From: Okeania sp034190295
Lineage (GTDB): Bacteria; Cyanobacteriota; Cyanobacteriia; Cyanobacteriales; Microcoleaceae
Assembly: GCA_034190295.1 (NCBI GenBank)
Contig: JAXHSW010000022.1
Coordinates: 1 to 64,000 of the forward strand
Reading direction: 5' to 3'
Length of the DNA stretch: 64,000 bases
Shown: one piece after another, positions 46,844 through 55,777 of the stretch
How the letters are laid out: each line of letters starts with the position of its first letter
How positions within the stretch are numbered: position 1 is the first letter of the stretch
Notes under the pieces: model-generated
What the model was told of the DNA's origin: nothing
Database searches by the model: none
Seen by the model: the letters and a program-made list of their open reading frames with translations, nothing else
Made by a program: the position numbers and the translations under genes

Positions 46844-47106
46844 ACTATTTACTCAATTGATTTACTATTTTTAACTACAACTAGCACAGTTATAATTACG
46901 AAAAACTTGAAAAACTATATTTTGAAGATGACTAAACTTCTCCAGATTCTCTCATAAAAAAAATCTTGTTTATATAGTCTTTTCAAATGATTGGTAAATC
47001 TATAATATTTTCTTGCTTTTGACAAAAAAAAATCTGTGCTGTTCCTTTTTGTGAACTATATTAATGTTGACGATCCAGATAACAATCCTCTAAATTAATA
47101 GATTAA

Positions 47107-47649
47107 TTATACCGCTTTTGACAATTGATTCAAAATTTGTTTCTGATACTCATCTTCTGTCATTAAATCCTGGGTACTCTCCACACGGTCTAAAAATACT
47201 ATACCTTCTAGATGATCGTATTCATGTTGGAAGATTCTAGCAACAAAATCTGTTAATTCTTGTCTTTGTAGTTGTCCTTCTCGATTAGTATACTCAACTT
47301 CTATTACTCTATATCTTGGTACTAAACCTCTAATTCCTGGCACACTTAAACAACCTTCCCAACCCTTAACCATATCTTCTGAATGAGAAATTACTTTAGG
47401 ATTAATCATCGCTACTGGGTCCATTTGTGGGGCATTCGGATATCTGAGATTGGGCCTCGATGCAACTATAAACAGGCGATCGCTACTTGAAACTTGTGGA
47501 GCAGCAATTCCCACACCATTTGTTTCAATTATTGTGGCAATTAAATTATCGATTAGCTCCTGTAAATTTTTATCCCAAATATTATTAATAGGTTGAGCTT
47601 GACATCGTAATATCTCATTGCCTAATTGAGCTACTTCTAATATTGTCAT
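47107..47649 (-). CDS. def: Peptide deformylase
   Basis: Removes the formyl group from the N-terminal methionine of new proteins. All three signatures are present: GVGIAAPQ (45-52), EGCLS (98-102, with the metal-ligand Cys100) and QHEYDHLEG (HEYDH 142-146, two metal ligands and catalytic Glu). Length 180 aa is normal for bacterial type I enzymes. Same strand as the ter genes upstream, but 260 bp separate them and there is no evidence of a shared transcript. Confidence 0.97.
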   Translation of the reverse strand: MTILEVAQLGNEILRCQAQPINNIWDKNLQELIDNLIATIIETNGVGIAAPQVSSSDRLFIVASRPNLRYPNAPQMDPVAMINPKVISHSEDMVKGWEGCLSVPGIRGLVPRYRVIEVEYTNREGQLQRQELTDFVARIFQHEYDHLEGIVFLDRVESTQDLMTEDEYQKQILNQLSKAV

Positions 47650-48673
47650 AATTTTTTCCTCTGCAAAATTTACTTCTAGCAGTTTATTAGTGAATTAATT
47701 TTATATGAAGTTATGAGGTCAGATAATAAGATAGTAAATTTTTATCTTCACCTTAATCCCAAGTTATAGTTATTTCAGGTAATAATTCAGCCGTCAGCTA
47801 TCAGCTTTTTAAAGAATCAAGCAAATACTAAGGTTAGCTGACAGAAATATTTCATTTTGGTCTGAATGCTGCGCAAACTTATGTCACTCCTTGACTACTA
47901 ATTCCTTCTTCCAAGATAATGAGTTAATAACTCATAACTGATAGCTGAATGCTTACTATTTCAGTTTAGATTGACACAAGGGTTTCTTGCCTAGAAAGAC
48001 TTTCAACCTCAAAAGTGTTTCATTCTTATTTGAAATGACTAGACTATATATCAAATCTCAAAAATTTTGCTTTAAATCTCATCAAAAGTAGTCGTTTACG
48101 CGTACAGTAGCACTGAAAAAAATACAGAATAATTCAATAATGAGTATTTTTTTTGGAAAAATTTAACGGGTTTCCTCTTTTGACATTTCATAGAAAAAAA
48201 TAGGCAATAAAAAAAATATTGACTTTTAGTACTCCCTATTTTTTGATTTTTCCAGCCTCTGATACCATTTCTCAAAAACTTTTCTACACTTTCTTAAGTA
48301 GGGGAGTAAGGGAGTGGGGGAGTGGGGGAGAGACAAACATCAGAATAATTAGCATTAACTGGCTAATAATTAGGAAATAAGTTATTAAACCTGCGTTAAT
48401 TACTTAATAACTGAAGTTTCAGCCAAGTATAGCATTAATGCACGGGAATTGGTATGACAGGAAAATAAAAAAAGCAATAGTGGGGATTGCAATTACCCCA
48501 ATCTATTCAATTAATTTCAATAATTGATTGCTTGAGAATACATCAAACAAAAATATTTATTCCTTTTTTATTCAAGCCCAATAAAGTTAAATAAACGAAG
48601 GTAGCTATGTCGAGAGCAGAGGGCAGAAAGAACAATTTCCTTCAGCCTCCAGCATAGCTGCCTTTTCTGATAA
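47650..48673. repeat. Intergenic region with family G fragment and intact family J
   Basis: A family G fragment lies at about 47790-47955. The intact family J element spans 48261-48456 with ends ATACCATTTCTC and GGGAATTGGTAT. No gene is seen; the remainder is AT-rich. Confidence 0.55.
48261..48456. mobile_element. Uninterrupted family J element (~196 bp)
   Basis: Imperfect terminal inverted repeats ATACCATTTCTC / GGGAATTGGTAT. The interior includes AGTAGGGGAGTAAGG and ACTTAATAACTGAAG. It is the reference for the interrupted copy at 9441 and for the copy that supplies the NB-ARC start at 26027. Confidence 0.7.
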
Positions 48674-49909
48674 TTATCCTCTTAATCGAGATGGTAAGTT
48701 ACCAGTACGCAACTGAAAACTTAAATTCTGACCATTACGATTAACTTCCAATTCCAACAAACTACCCACCGTTTTATTCTGAACAATTTGTTGTACATTT
48801 TCAGACTTAGTAATAGTTTGATTGTCAATTCTTTGAATTATATCTCCTGGTTCTAAACCACTTTTATCCGCAGGAGAACCAGGCACAACTTGCATAACTA
48901 ATACCCCTTGGTCGCTAAATAACCTAATATTTGTATTTAAGCTTCGGTCGAGTTCTTGCTTAAGTTCCGGTGTCAGAGTCTGCATCGCAATACCCAAATA
49001 AGCGTGTTCAGCTTTACCCCCCTTAATTAATTGTTGAGCAATTTGTTGAGCATTATTGATAGGAATTGCAAATCCTAAGCCTTGAGCACCATCAATAATA
49101 GCTGTATTAATGCCAACCACTTCACCATTTTGATTGAGTAGAGGGCCACCAGAATTACCAGGATTAATCGCAGCATCCGTCTGAATAAATCCTACTCGCT
49201 TATCTGGGACGCCCACATCACTACTAGAACGACCCGTAGCACTAATAATACCAACTGTTACAGAATTATCTAAACCTAGAGGGTTGCCAATAGCGATCGC
49301 CCATTCTCCAGGTTGCAAGTTATTTGAATCTCCCACAGTTACGGTAGGGAGGTTATTAGCATCAATTTTAATCACAGCTACATCAGTTACAGAATCTGTA
49401 CCCAAAACTCTACCCTGTAAGCGACGGCCATCTTTAAGGACAACTTCCACGGTAGTTGAACCTTCTACAACATGAGCATTAGTGAGGATATTACCATCAG
49501 AACTAATGATAAAACCAGAACCAGTACCTCGCTCAACTGGTCCAGAACGTGAGGGAGGTTCATAACCATAGAAATCTTCTGGTATTCCTCGACCAAACAT
49601 ATTAGGTCGTTGACTGAATGTTCGAGAAGCATTAATCCTAACTACTGCCGGACCAACTTTTTGGACTGCATCTACAATAAAGTTGCCATTGGAAATAGGT
49701 GCTCTAACTGGTAACCAATTAGACTTTTCTGAGTTGGAAGTACCATAATTATTAGAAGATGATTGAACTATCTGTGTTGAATTTTCCGAAGAGCTAGTTG
49801 TCTGTGGGAATACCATGCGTTGGCCCAATAATGCTCCTCCAGCTCCTGCTAGTATTAATAAATAGGTTAAAGGTTGTTGCCAAAATACTTTGCCTGTTGT
49901 TCTTTTCAT
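48674..49909 (-). CDS. htrA: HtrA/Deg-family serine protease with PDZ domain
   Basis: 411 aa. An N-terminal membrane or signal segment (about 14-32, LTYLLILAGAGGALLG) is followed by a trypsin-like domain with the catalytic triad in LTNAHVVEG (His), TDVAVIKID (Asp) and GNSGGPLL (Ser). One C-terminal PDZ domain follows (about 300-400; GVLVMQVVPGSPADKSGLEPGD). It matches the cyanobacterial HhoA/HhoB/HtrA group, which degrade or refold damaged periplasmic or membrane proteins. Which of the three paralogues it is cannot be told here. Monocistronic. Confidence 0.94.
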   Translation of the reverse strand: MKRTTGKVFWQQPLTYLLILAGAGGALLGQRMVFPQTTSSSENSTQIVQSSSNNYGTSNSEKSNWLPVRAPISNGNFIVDAVQKVGPAVVRINASRTFSQRPNMFGRGIPEDFYGYEPPSRSGPVERGTGSGFIISSDGNILTNAHVVEGSTTVEVVLKDGRRLQGRVLGTDSVTDVAVIKIDANNLPTVTVGDSNNLQPGEWAIAIGNPLGLDNSVTVGIISATGRSSSDVGVPDKRVGFIQTDAAINPGNSGGPLLNQNGEVVGINTAIIDGAQGLGFAIPINNAQQIAQQLIKGGKAEHAYLGIAMQTLTPELKQELDRSLNTNIRLFSDQGVLVMQVVPGSPADKSGLEPGDIIQRIDNQTITKSENVQQIVQNKTVGSLLELEVNRNGQNLSFQLRTGNLPSRLRG

Positions 49910-50191
49910 TGTTATTTGTTGATATTTGTAATTGGTTCGTCTGTTAAGAATGAATAATCAGGGTTTAGCTTCCTGACGATAAGTTTTCTTTAATTTTTCC
50001 TACAATACCTCTGGGGTTTATTACTTATTTTTTACTTGTGAATGTTGACATAAGATAGCGATATGTTAAATTTAACATTTATCGAAAATGATGTCCGGTT
50101 ATTTAGAGTTAGTGATTTTACACCCATAACAGGAAACAGGAAAAAGGGAACTGTAGGAAAAACATTTCCCTGTCTAAATACCATTGTCAGT

Positions 50192-50640
50192 TTATCAAAA
50201 TCATCAGGGTCTAAAACCCCGCCTTTTAAGGCGCAATATTTTTAGTTCCTTGCTCAAATCCCCGTTACAAAAATAACTTCTGACTTGCAGACTTGTTACT
50301 TGCAAACTTCGTTAAGTCCGCCCCCTATTTGTCTATCTATCGAGCAAAATCATCAGGGTCTAAAACCCCGCCTTTTAAGGCGCAATATTTTTAGTTCCTT
50401 GCTCAAATCCCCGTTACAAAAATAACTTCTGACTTGCAGACTTGTTACTTGCAAACTTCGTTAAGTCCGCCCCCTATTTGTCTATCTATCGAGCAAAATC
50501 ATCAGGGTCTAAAACCCCGCCTTTTAAGGCGCAATATTTTTAGTTCCTTGCTCAAATCCCCGTTACAAAAATAACTTCTGACTTGCAGACTTGTTACTTG
50601 CAGACTTCGTTAAGTCCGCCCCCTATTTGTCTATCTAGTC
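50192..50640. repeat. Three tandem 149-bp family C units
   Basis: TCATCAGGGTCTAAAACCCC starts at 50201, 50350 and 50499, spacing exactly 149 bp both times. Units contain CCGCCTTTTAAGGCGC (a palindromic core) and CTGACTTGCAGACTTG. They are almost identical, with only one or two differences, so amplification is recent. This is the only tandem form of family C in the window. Confidence 0.9.
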
Positions 50641-51434
50641 TATCTATTGGAGTTGCACAGTGACGAATGATTTTAGATTTTTGATTGAATTAGATTAAAG
50701 GCGTTACTGATTTTTACTATGATTTTTTTGGTGCATCTCATAGCAAGCAAAAATACTTTTTTCCTATATATTCCCTGTTGCTTTCCGGAGCAGATGAGCT
50801 GTTGCCTAAAAGCGTTCAACAATTAATAATTAATAATTAATAATTACCTCTCCTTGAAAACTGATAGGATTGACTCAAAGGATTTTTTTTATTTATTATC
50901 CCCTTAAAAGGGGAGGTTTTAAACCACAATTTTTCGATAAATTTTTGGCTTTATTCATGCATTGAGATGCACCCGATTTTTCTTTAATGGGGATAATGCT
51001 CCACATCGCTATCGACAACGCCTAACTATTAACTGAAAATAATTTTAGATTTTGCCAAATTTATATTTCAGCTTGATTCAACAACACATAAGGAAAAAGA
51101 GAAATAAAGGTTAAATATTTAAAATATCTGCGAGGGAGAAAATTTTATATTTAAGGCTTAAAACACAGATTAAGCTCTAACTACCTTAGCGTGAATAGGG
51201 TTTTAACGAAGTTAGAAGTCAGAAGTCAGCAACTGTACCCACCCCTAACCCCTCCCAGGAGGGGAAGTAGGAAATTTGAGTTCCGCTCCAAAAATATTGC
51301 ACCTTAAAAGGCGGGGTTTTAGACCCTTATGATTTTGATAAAAATTCAGCGTTCAACTTTCAATGAGTTAATTTTTATCAAATAATTATCATATCTACTT
51401 GTTCCAAATTAATTTAATATTTGTTAGTAGGGAG

Positions 51435-51645
51435 TAGTTCAACAATTAATAATTAACAATTAATAATTAATAATTAACAATTACCTGTTCTTTCCAAGGA
51501 GAGGATTGACTAAAAGGAAAAATTTTTCTTTTCTCTTGGTCAATTGGATATGGCGAGGATACCTCCCCATCCCACCCAACGGGTGCGCTGCGCTAACGAC
51601 CGCTTTTCTCCTTAAAAGGAGAGGCTTTAAAGCTTAATTATTCGG
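51435..51645. repeat. Family B variant with ~75-bp insert, copy 1
   Basis: A reversed family B element whose middle holds CTTGGTCAATTGGATATGGC ... GCTGCGCTAACGACCGC. The same insert at the same place occurs at 52385-52610, so this is an established subfamily, not a chance insertion. Confidence 0.65.
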
Positions 51646-51939
51646 TAAGAAAAACATAATTGTATACTTGAGAATATAGATATAAAAATCTAAAAATGAT
51701 TTTGTCTACTTATTTAACTAGCTCATTAAATATACAATTAATTTTGTATGACTACTTACTAACTAGACAGTGCAAAGTTCTTGGAATAACTATTGCTAGC
51801 TAAAGCTTTCAGCTATCTAAAGGTTAAAAACTCTTTATTCAGAGCTGTAAGTACTGTAAGTCTTTGCCAGTAATACTTTCACTCTTCAAAGCCAATAGTT
51901 TTTTGGAAAACTTTGTACTCTCCAGTTACTAAGTTATAT

Positions 51940-52065
51940 CAAATTGAAATGAAGCTGCATAGAATAATATTTCTAGCATAATTGACCGCAGATAGGAGTA
52001 GATAGAGATAGATCTATGTAATGAATTTCATCATTCTATGCAACCTCATATAAAACTGGTATTAC
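51940..52065. mobile_element. Family F element, third copy
   Basis: TATCAAATTGAAATGAAGCT ... CATTCTATGCAACCTCATAT, ending AAAACTGGTATTA. The interior matches 15365-15490 with few changes and is uninterrupted. Confidence 0.75.
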
Positions 52066-52384
52066 ATATTAATTAATCTACTATTATCTCTCTTTTGACC
52101 TTTAGTATATTTACCATCCCTAAAAAAAATATCCGGTTGTTTTTACACAAATCAGTTTTATATTATTTCTGCATACACCTATGATTTACTTAATGGTTGC
52201 TTATGAATAAAAAAAATGATGACCAGATATAAATTTAACGCTAAAATTTTTTTTTGAATAAAATTATTCAAAATGACTTTTTTTTCCTGACTTCTGATGA
52301 ATTATGAACAATCTGAATAATTATCAAATATTCCTGTAGAAACATTAATATTAGTCACTCTAAACCTTTTAATCTCAAGAGATA

Positions 52385-52610
52385 AACTTTCAATAATTGA
52401 TAATTGATAATTGATAATTGATAATTGATAATTGATAATTACCTCTCCCTAAAAAGAAGAGGATTGAATAAAAGGAAGATTTTTTCTCTCTTGGTCGATT
52501 GGATATGGCTCCGAAACCTCGCCATCCCACCCTACGGGAAGCTGCGCTAACGACCGCTTGTTTCTCCTTTAAAGGAGAGGCTTTAAATCTTAATTATTCG
52601 GTAAAAATAA
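52385..52610. repeat. Family B variant with ~75-bp insert, copy 2
   Basis: It starts with six near-identical TTGATAATTGATAA units, then CCTCTCCCTAAAAAGAAGAGG, the insert with CTTGGTCGATTGGATATGGC, and ends TTAATTATTCGGTAA. Confidence 0.65.
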
Positions 52611-52808
52611 CTACTTGTCGATCGCGATAAAATTTATAGAAATTATAGAAATTTAATTTAAAATTACCAATAAAAAAGCCTTTAATCAATCCAAATATTT
52701 CGGGTTTCCACATATAAGCAAAGTGTTTTTTGCAAAATCCATGAGAAACCCGACAATTAAAATTTGACAGTATAGCTTGAGGATAAACTAAGTCAATAAC
52801 TGAGTTAA

Positions 52809-53840
52809 TTAATCTTCAGCAAAAATGTAGCGATACAGTTCATCTGCTCCAGGTTCTGGACTACCTGTACCAAACTCCACTGCTTCAGCAATCAAATTTT
52901 CAATCTTTCGATCTATTTCTTTTAACTCTGCAACATCCGCCAAATTATTTTCTGTCAGATAAGCTGTAAATTGCTCGATCGGGTCACGAGAAAACCAATA
53001 TTCCTTTTCTTCCTTATCCCGTAATTCATCAGGGTCAGCCAAAGAATGTCCTCGGAATCGATAAGTTAAAGCTTCAATTAAAGTCGGTCCTTCACCAGCA
53101 CGAGCTCTGGCAACAGCCTCTTGAGCAGCAGAATGTACTGCCAATACATCCATACCATCAACCTCCACACCTACCATACCAAAAGCATGAGCTTTCTTAT
53201 AAATCTCAGGTTCAGAAGTCGCCCGTTCGTGAGCCATACCAATTGCCCACTTATTATTCTCCACTACATAAATAATTGGTAATTTCCACAATGTGGCCAT
53301 ATTAAGACATTCAAAAAATTGGCCATTATTACAAGCTCCATCTCCAAAGAAACAGGCCGTCACTTGGTCAGCAGCTTCATTCCCCATGCTTTCCCGACGA
53401 TATTTACTCTGAAAAGCCGCCCCAGTCGCTACAGGAATACCTTCAGCAACAAAAGCATAACCTCCCAATAAATTATGTTCAGCAGAGAACATATGCATTG
53501 ACCCACCACGACCTTTAGAACAACCTGTAGCTTTACCAAATAATTCAGCCATAACTTCCCGTGCAGGTACACCAGCACTTAAGGCATGAACATGGTCTCT
53601 ATAAGTGCTGCAAACAAAATCTTCATCTTGGCGCATGGCTTTAATCACACCAGAAGAAACTGCTTCTTGTCCATTATAAAGATGAACAAAGCCAAACATT
53701 TTACCTCGATAATACATTTCAGCACACTTATCTTCAAAAAAGCGCCCTAAAACCATATCTTCATATAGTATTAATCCTTCTTCTTTAGTAATTTTTATAC
53801 TATTGGTATCAAAAGTAGGTAATGTACGTTCTTGGATCAT
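52809..53840 (-). CDS. pdhA: Pyruvate dehydrogenase E1 component, alpha subunit
   Basis: 343 aa thiamine-diphosphate enzyme subunit that decarboxylates pyruvate to feed acetyl-CoA synthesis, together with PdhB. The ThDP motif is GDGACNNGQFFECLNMATLW ending near the NN of ENNKWAIG. The phosphorylation-loop region YRFRGHSLADPDELR is complete, and GGSMHMFSAEHNLLGGYAFV is family-typical. pdhB is not adjacent, which is common in cyanobacteria. A tnpB right end lies only about 20-60 bp upstream of its start, so the promoter region has been altered. Confidence 0.96.
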   Translation of the reverse strand: MIQERTLPTFDTNSIKITKEEGLILYEDMVLGRFFEDKCAEMYYRGKMFGFVHLYNGQEAVSSGVIKAMRQDEDFVCSTYRDHVHALSAGVPAREVMAELFGKATGCSKGRGGSMHMFSAEHNLLGGYAFVAEGIPVATGAAFQSKYRRESMGNEAADQVTACFFGDGACNNGQFFECLNMATLWKLPIIYVVENNKWAIGMAHERATSEPEIYKKAHAFGMVGVEVDGMDVLAVHSAAQEAVARARAGEGPTLIEALTYRFRGHSLADPDELRDKEEKEYWFSRDPIEQFTAYLTENNLADVAELKEIDRKIENLIAEAVEFGTGSPEPGADELYRYIFAED

Positions 53841-53864
53841 TTTATTTGTTCTAAGCTAGTATGA

Positions 53865-54440
53865 TTATTGACTACTCCCCGGAGGTCAGTCACGGAGATT
53901 CTAAGTAGATACTACGGAACAGGATAAATCCGTTTTGCTCTGTCTGTTCTTAGCTGACCAAAGATATAATATTCTTTGGGGACAAGTCAAAGTGCCCCTA
54001 CACAGTCGGCTTAAGTTTAACCTTAGCTTTCTGCTTACTTTTGTGATGATATTTGCAGGGACTTTACAGTCTGCAGTCTTCACACCAATTATTACCTGTT
54101 CTATACAAACCACGCTTTGTTCTTTTTCCTGTTAGCGAAGCTTGTCTGAAGGACTTAGGTTTCCAATCATTGGGTTTCTCACCATAATTAGGTAGATAGT
54201 CACCATCTAAAAATGAAGCAATACTTGTATAACTTTCTTGGTGTTTCTATAAGTATAATTCCATATTCATAACACAACTGAGCTATTCTTTCTTTGAGTC
54301 TAGCTGTGGGAATTGGTACAAATTCTGAATTACTTTTTTTTCCTAATTCTATTTGATTTTTATGACCTTTATTCCAACAAAATACAATTGTACCAATAGA
54401 ATTTTTGTGCGCAATGATTAATGACTATTCTGGCTGCTTT
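53865..54440 (-). pseudogene. Decayed tnpB next to the pdhA start
   Basis: On the minus strand, pieces in several frames spell ESYTSIASFLDGDYLPNYGE and KRTKRGLYRTGNNWCEDCRL, then ANIITKVSRKLRLNLSRLCR and GTLTCPQRIL, ending in LSCSVVST and a stop near 53901. This is the typical C-terminal half of an IS200/IS605 TnpB. More upstream parts (54240-54440) are fragmentary. Past the stop lies GAATCTCCGTGACTGACCTC, probably the remnant right-end stem. Confidence 0.8.
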
Positions 54441-54527
54441 ATTGTAAGCATTCAGCCGTCAGCCATTAGCTATCAGCTATTGCTTTTTGTGTAATTTCAA
54501 AGCTGTATTAATCTCGTCAGAGTTAAA

Positions 54528-54643
54528 CAGGACTTACGCAGAGGCACCACATCTAGTGAGGGTGCCCTTCGGAGCTTTGCGGAACGCAAATGCCATTCCC
54601 CCCTATAGGTGGGGTATAATTTCGTCTGCGTGCGTAAGTCCTG
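54528..54643. mobile_element. Complete family A MITE
   Basis: AACAGGACTTACGCA at 54526-54540 and TGCGTAAGTCCTGTT at 54631-54645 are perfect inverted repeats. The interior has GCAAATGCCATTCCCCCCTA, like the other A copies, plus a short CTTCGGAGCTTTGCGGAAC insert. Confidence 0.8.
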
Positions 54644-54879
54644 TTAAATCTTATGACAAAAGTTGTTAAACTCTATATTCATTTCAACTCCTTCCTTAAA
54701 GGCAAGGTATTATTGCGCTCTAGCTGACAGCTAATAGCTGAATGCTTACGCTTTATTTATACCCAAATCGAATTTGGCGGTTACGTTTTTCAGTAATAGC
54801 AGCTAGTTTATTTGACCAAAATCCAAGATGGTTTATTTTCTTTAATAGTTGATACTTGTTTGTTGTACCAAAGATTCAT

Positions 54880-55010
54880 CCCCACAGTTCAAACACGGGG
54901 GCCTTCAACTTGGCTTTTCGGTAAAATAAAATACATCGGATTAAAATCCGACTCCTAGCCTTTGATCCATCGCTTAAAAGACGATGGCTTTCATGCTCCC
55001 GTGTTATTTA
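54880..55010 (-). ncRNA. Multi-stem structured RNA, probably a tnpB right end / omega-RNA remnant
   Basis: The outer stem ACACGGGGGC / GCTCCCGTGT encloses stems ATCGGATT-AAAATCCGA and CCATCGCTTAAAAGACGATGG, so it folds as a closed multi-branch structure. On the minus strand it reads like the 3' end of IS200/IS605 elements of the GCCCCCGTGTTTGAACTGTG type. No intact tnpB is adjacent; 55050-55256 on the minus strand may hold decayed coding sequence but I cannot recognise it. It could alternatively be another structured RNA class. Confidence 0.45.
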
Positions 55011-55777
55011 GGTAAAAAGCTCTAATGAATTTATATTTAGTAGTTTATATTAGAATTGTGTATGAGAACCAACAAATGTTACTAACTTTTGGCCGATAGA
55101 GTGCCATAAAGCTTGAAATATCCTTTGCTTTAGATAAGAAATAAAAAATAGTATGTTTGTCTTAACAATAATGCAATATGATATTATAATAGAGACATTA
55201 GACTTGCTTGTCGCGAAATAAAACCTTAAAGTTAAATGAAAAATTCTACCTTTCAATCATTAAATTATGCTGCCATCAGGTAGAAATTCCAGAGTCCAGC
55301 TGCAGTTAACATGAAGCGATGTCGCGCATCAATTTTGATGCGATTTCCATACAATCCTCTCGCTGCATTAGACAGCACTTCCCGTTGTTATGAGGTACAA
55401 TAACAGCACTTAGTAAACCAGTCTGCAAACTATGGGGCGCACTTAAACAGTACAATCAAAACTTATGTGAGATTGTGGCTTTCGACTCTAAGTTTTTGAA
55501 CTTACATACTAACTTACATACTATTTATACTGTTATATTATATGACTTTTCTGTATCACAGATCAAGAGGACCGGGAATTGTGAATATTTCTGTTTTTTG
55601 ATTTGAAAAGTGGTTGTCGATCCAAATATTTCTCATGCTTTAGTGAAGAGGTAGTCGAAAAGATTGGTAAAGTGACAAAAATATTTCTAAATTTAGTTAG
55701 CAATATCCGATATGATCGGCTAACATAATAAGCTAATTATAGTAAATTATATTAACTCGCCTTTGAGGAAGTGCACT
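55011..55777. other. AT-rich region upstream of ftn2
   Basis: No recognisable gene. From about 55290 to 55500 the sequence appears unique. The region immediately before 55778 should carry the ftn2 promoter; a GAGGAA at 55765-55770 is its likely ribosome-binding site. Confidence 0.4.

Larger units (their letters stand above)
49910..52808. other. 2.9-kb gene-free repeat region between htrA and pdhA
   Basis: It contains the triple family C array (50192-50640), reversed family B elements at about 50815-50942, 51435-51645 and 52385-52610, a family C copy at about 51205-51345 and a family F copy at 51940-52065. The unique stretches (49910-50190, 50640-50815, 50945-51200, 51650-51935, 52070-52385, 52610-52808) are AT-rich and show no convincing coding sequence. 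Confidence 0.55.

Noticed and set aside
55050..55256. Small minus-strand frame next to the structured RNA as an intact gene
   Set aside because: No recognisable motif; if coding at all it is probably decayed insertion-element sequence.
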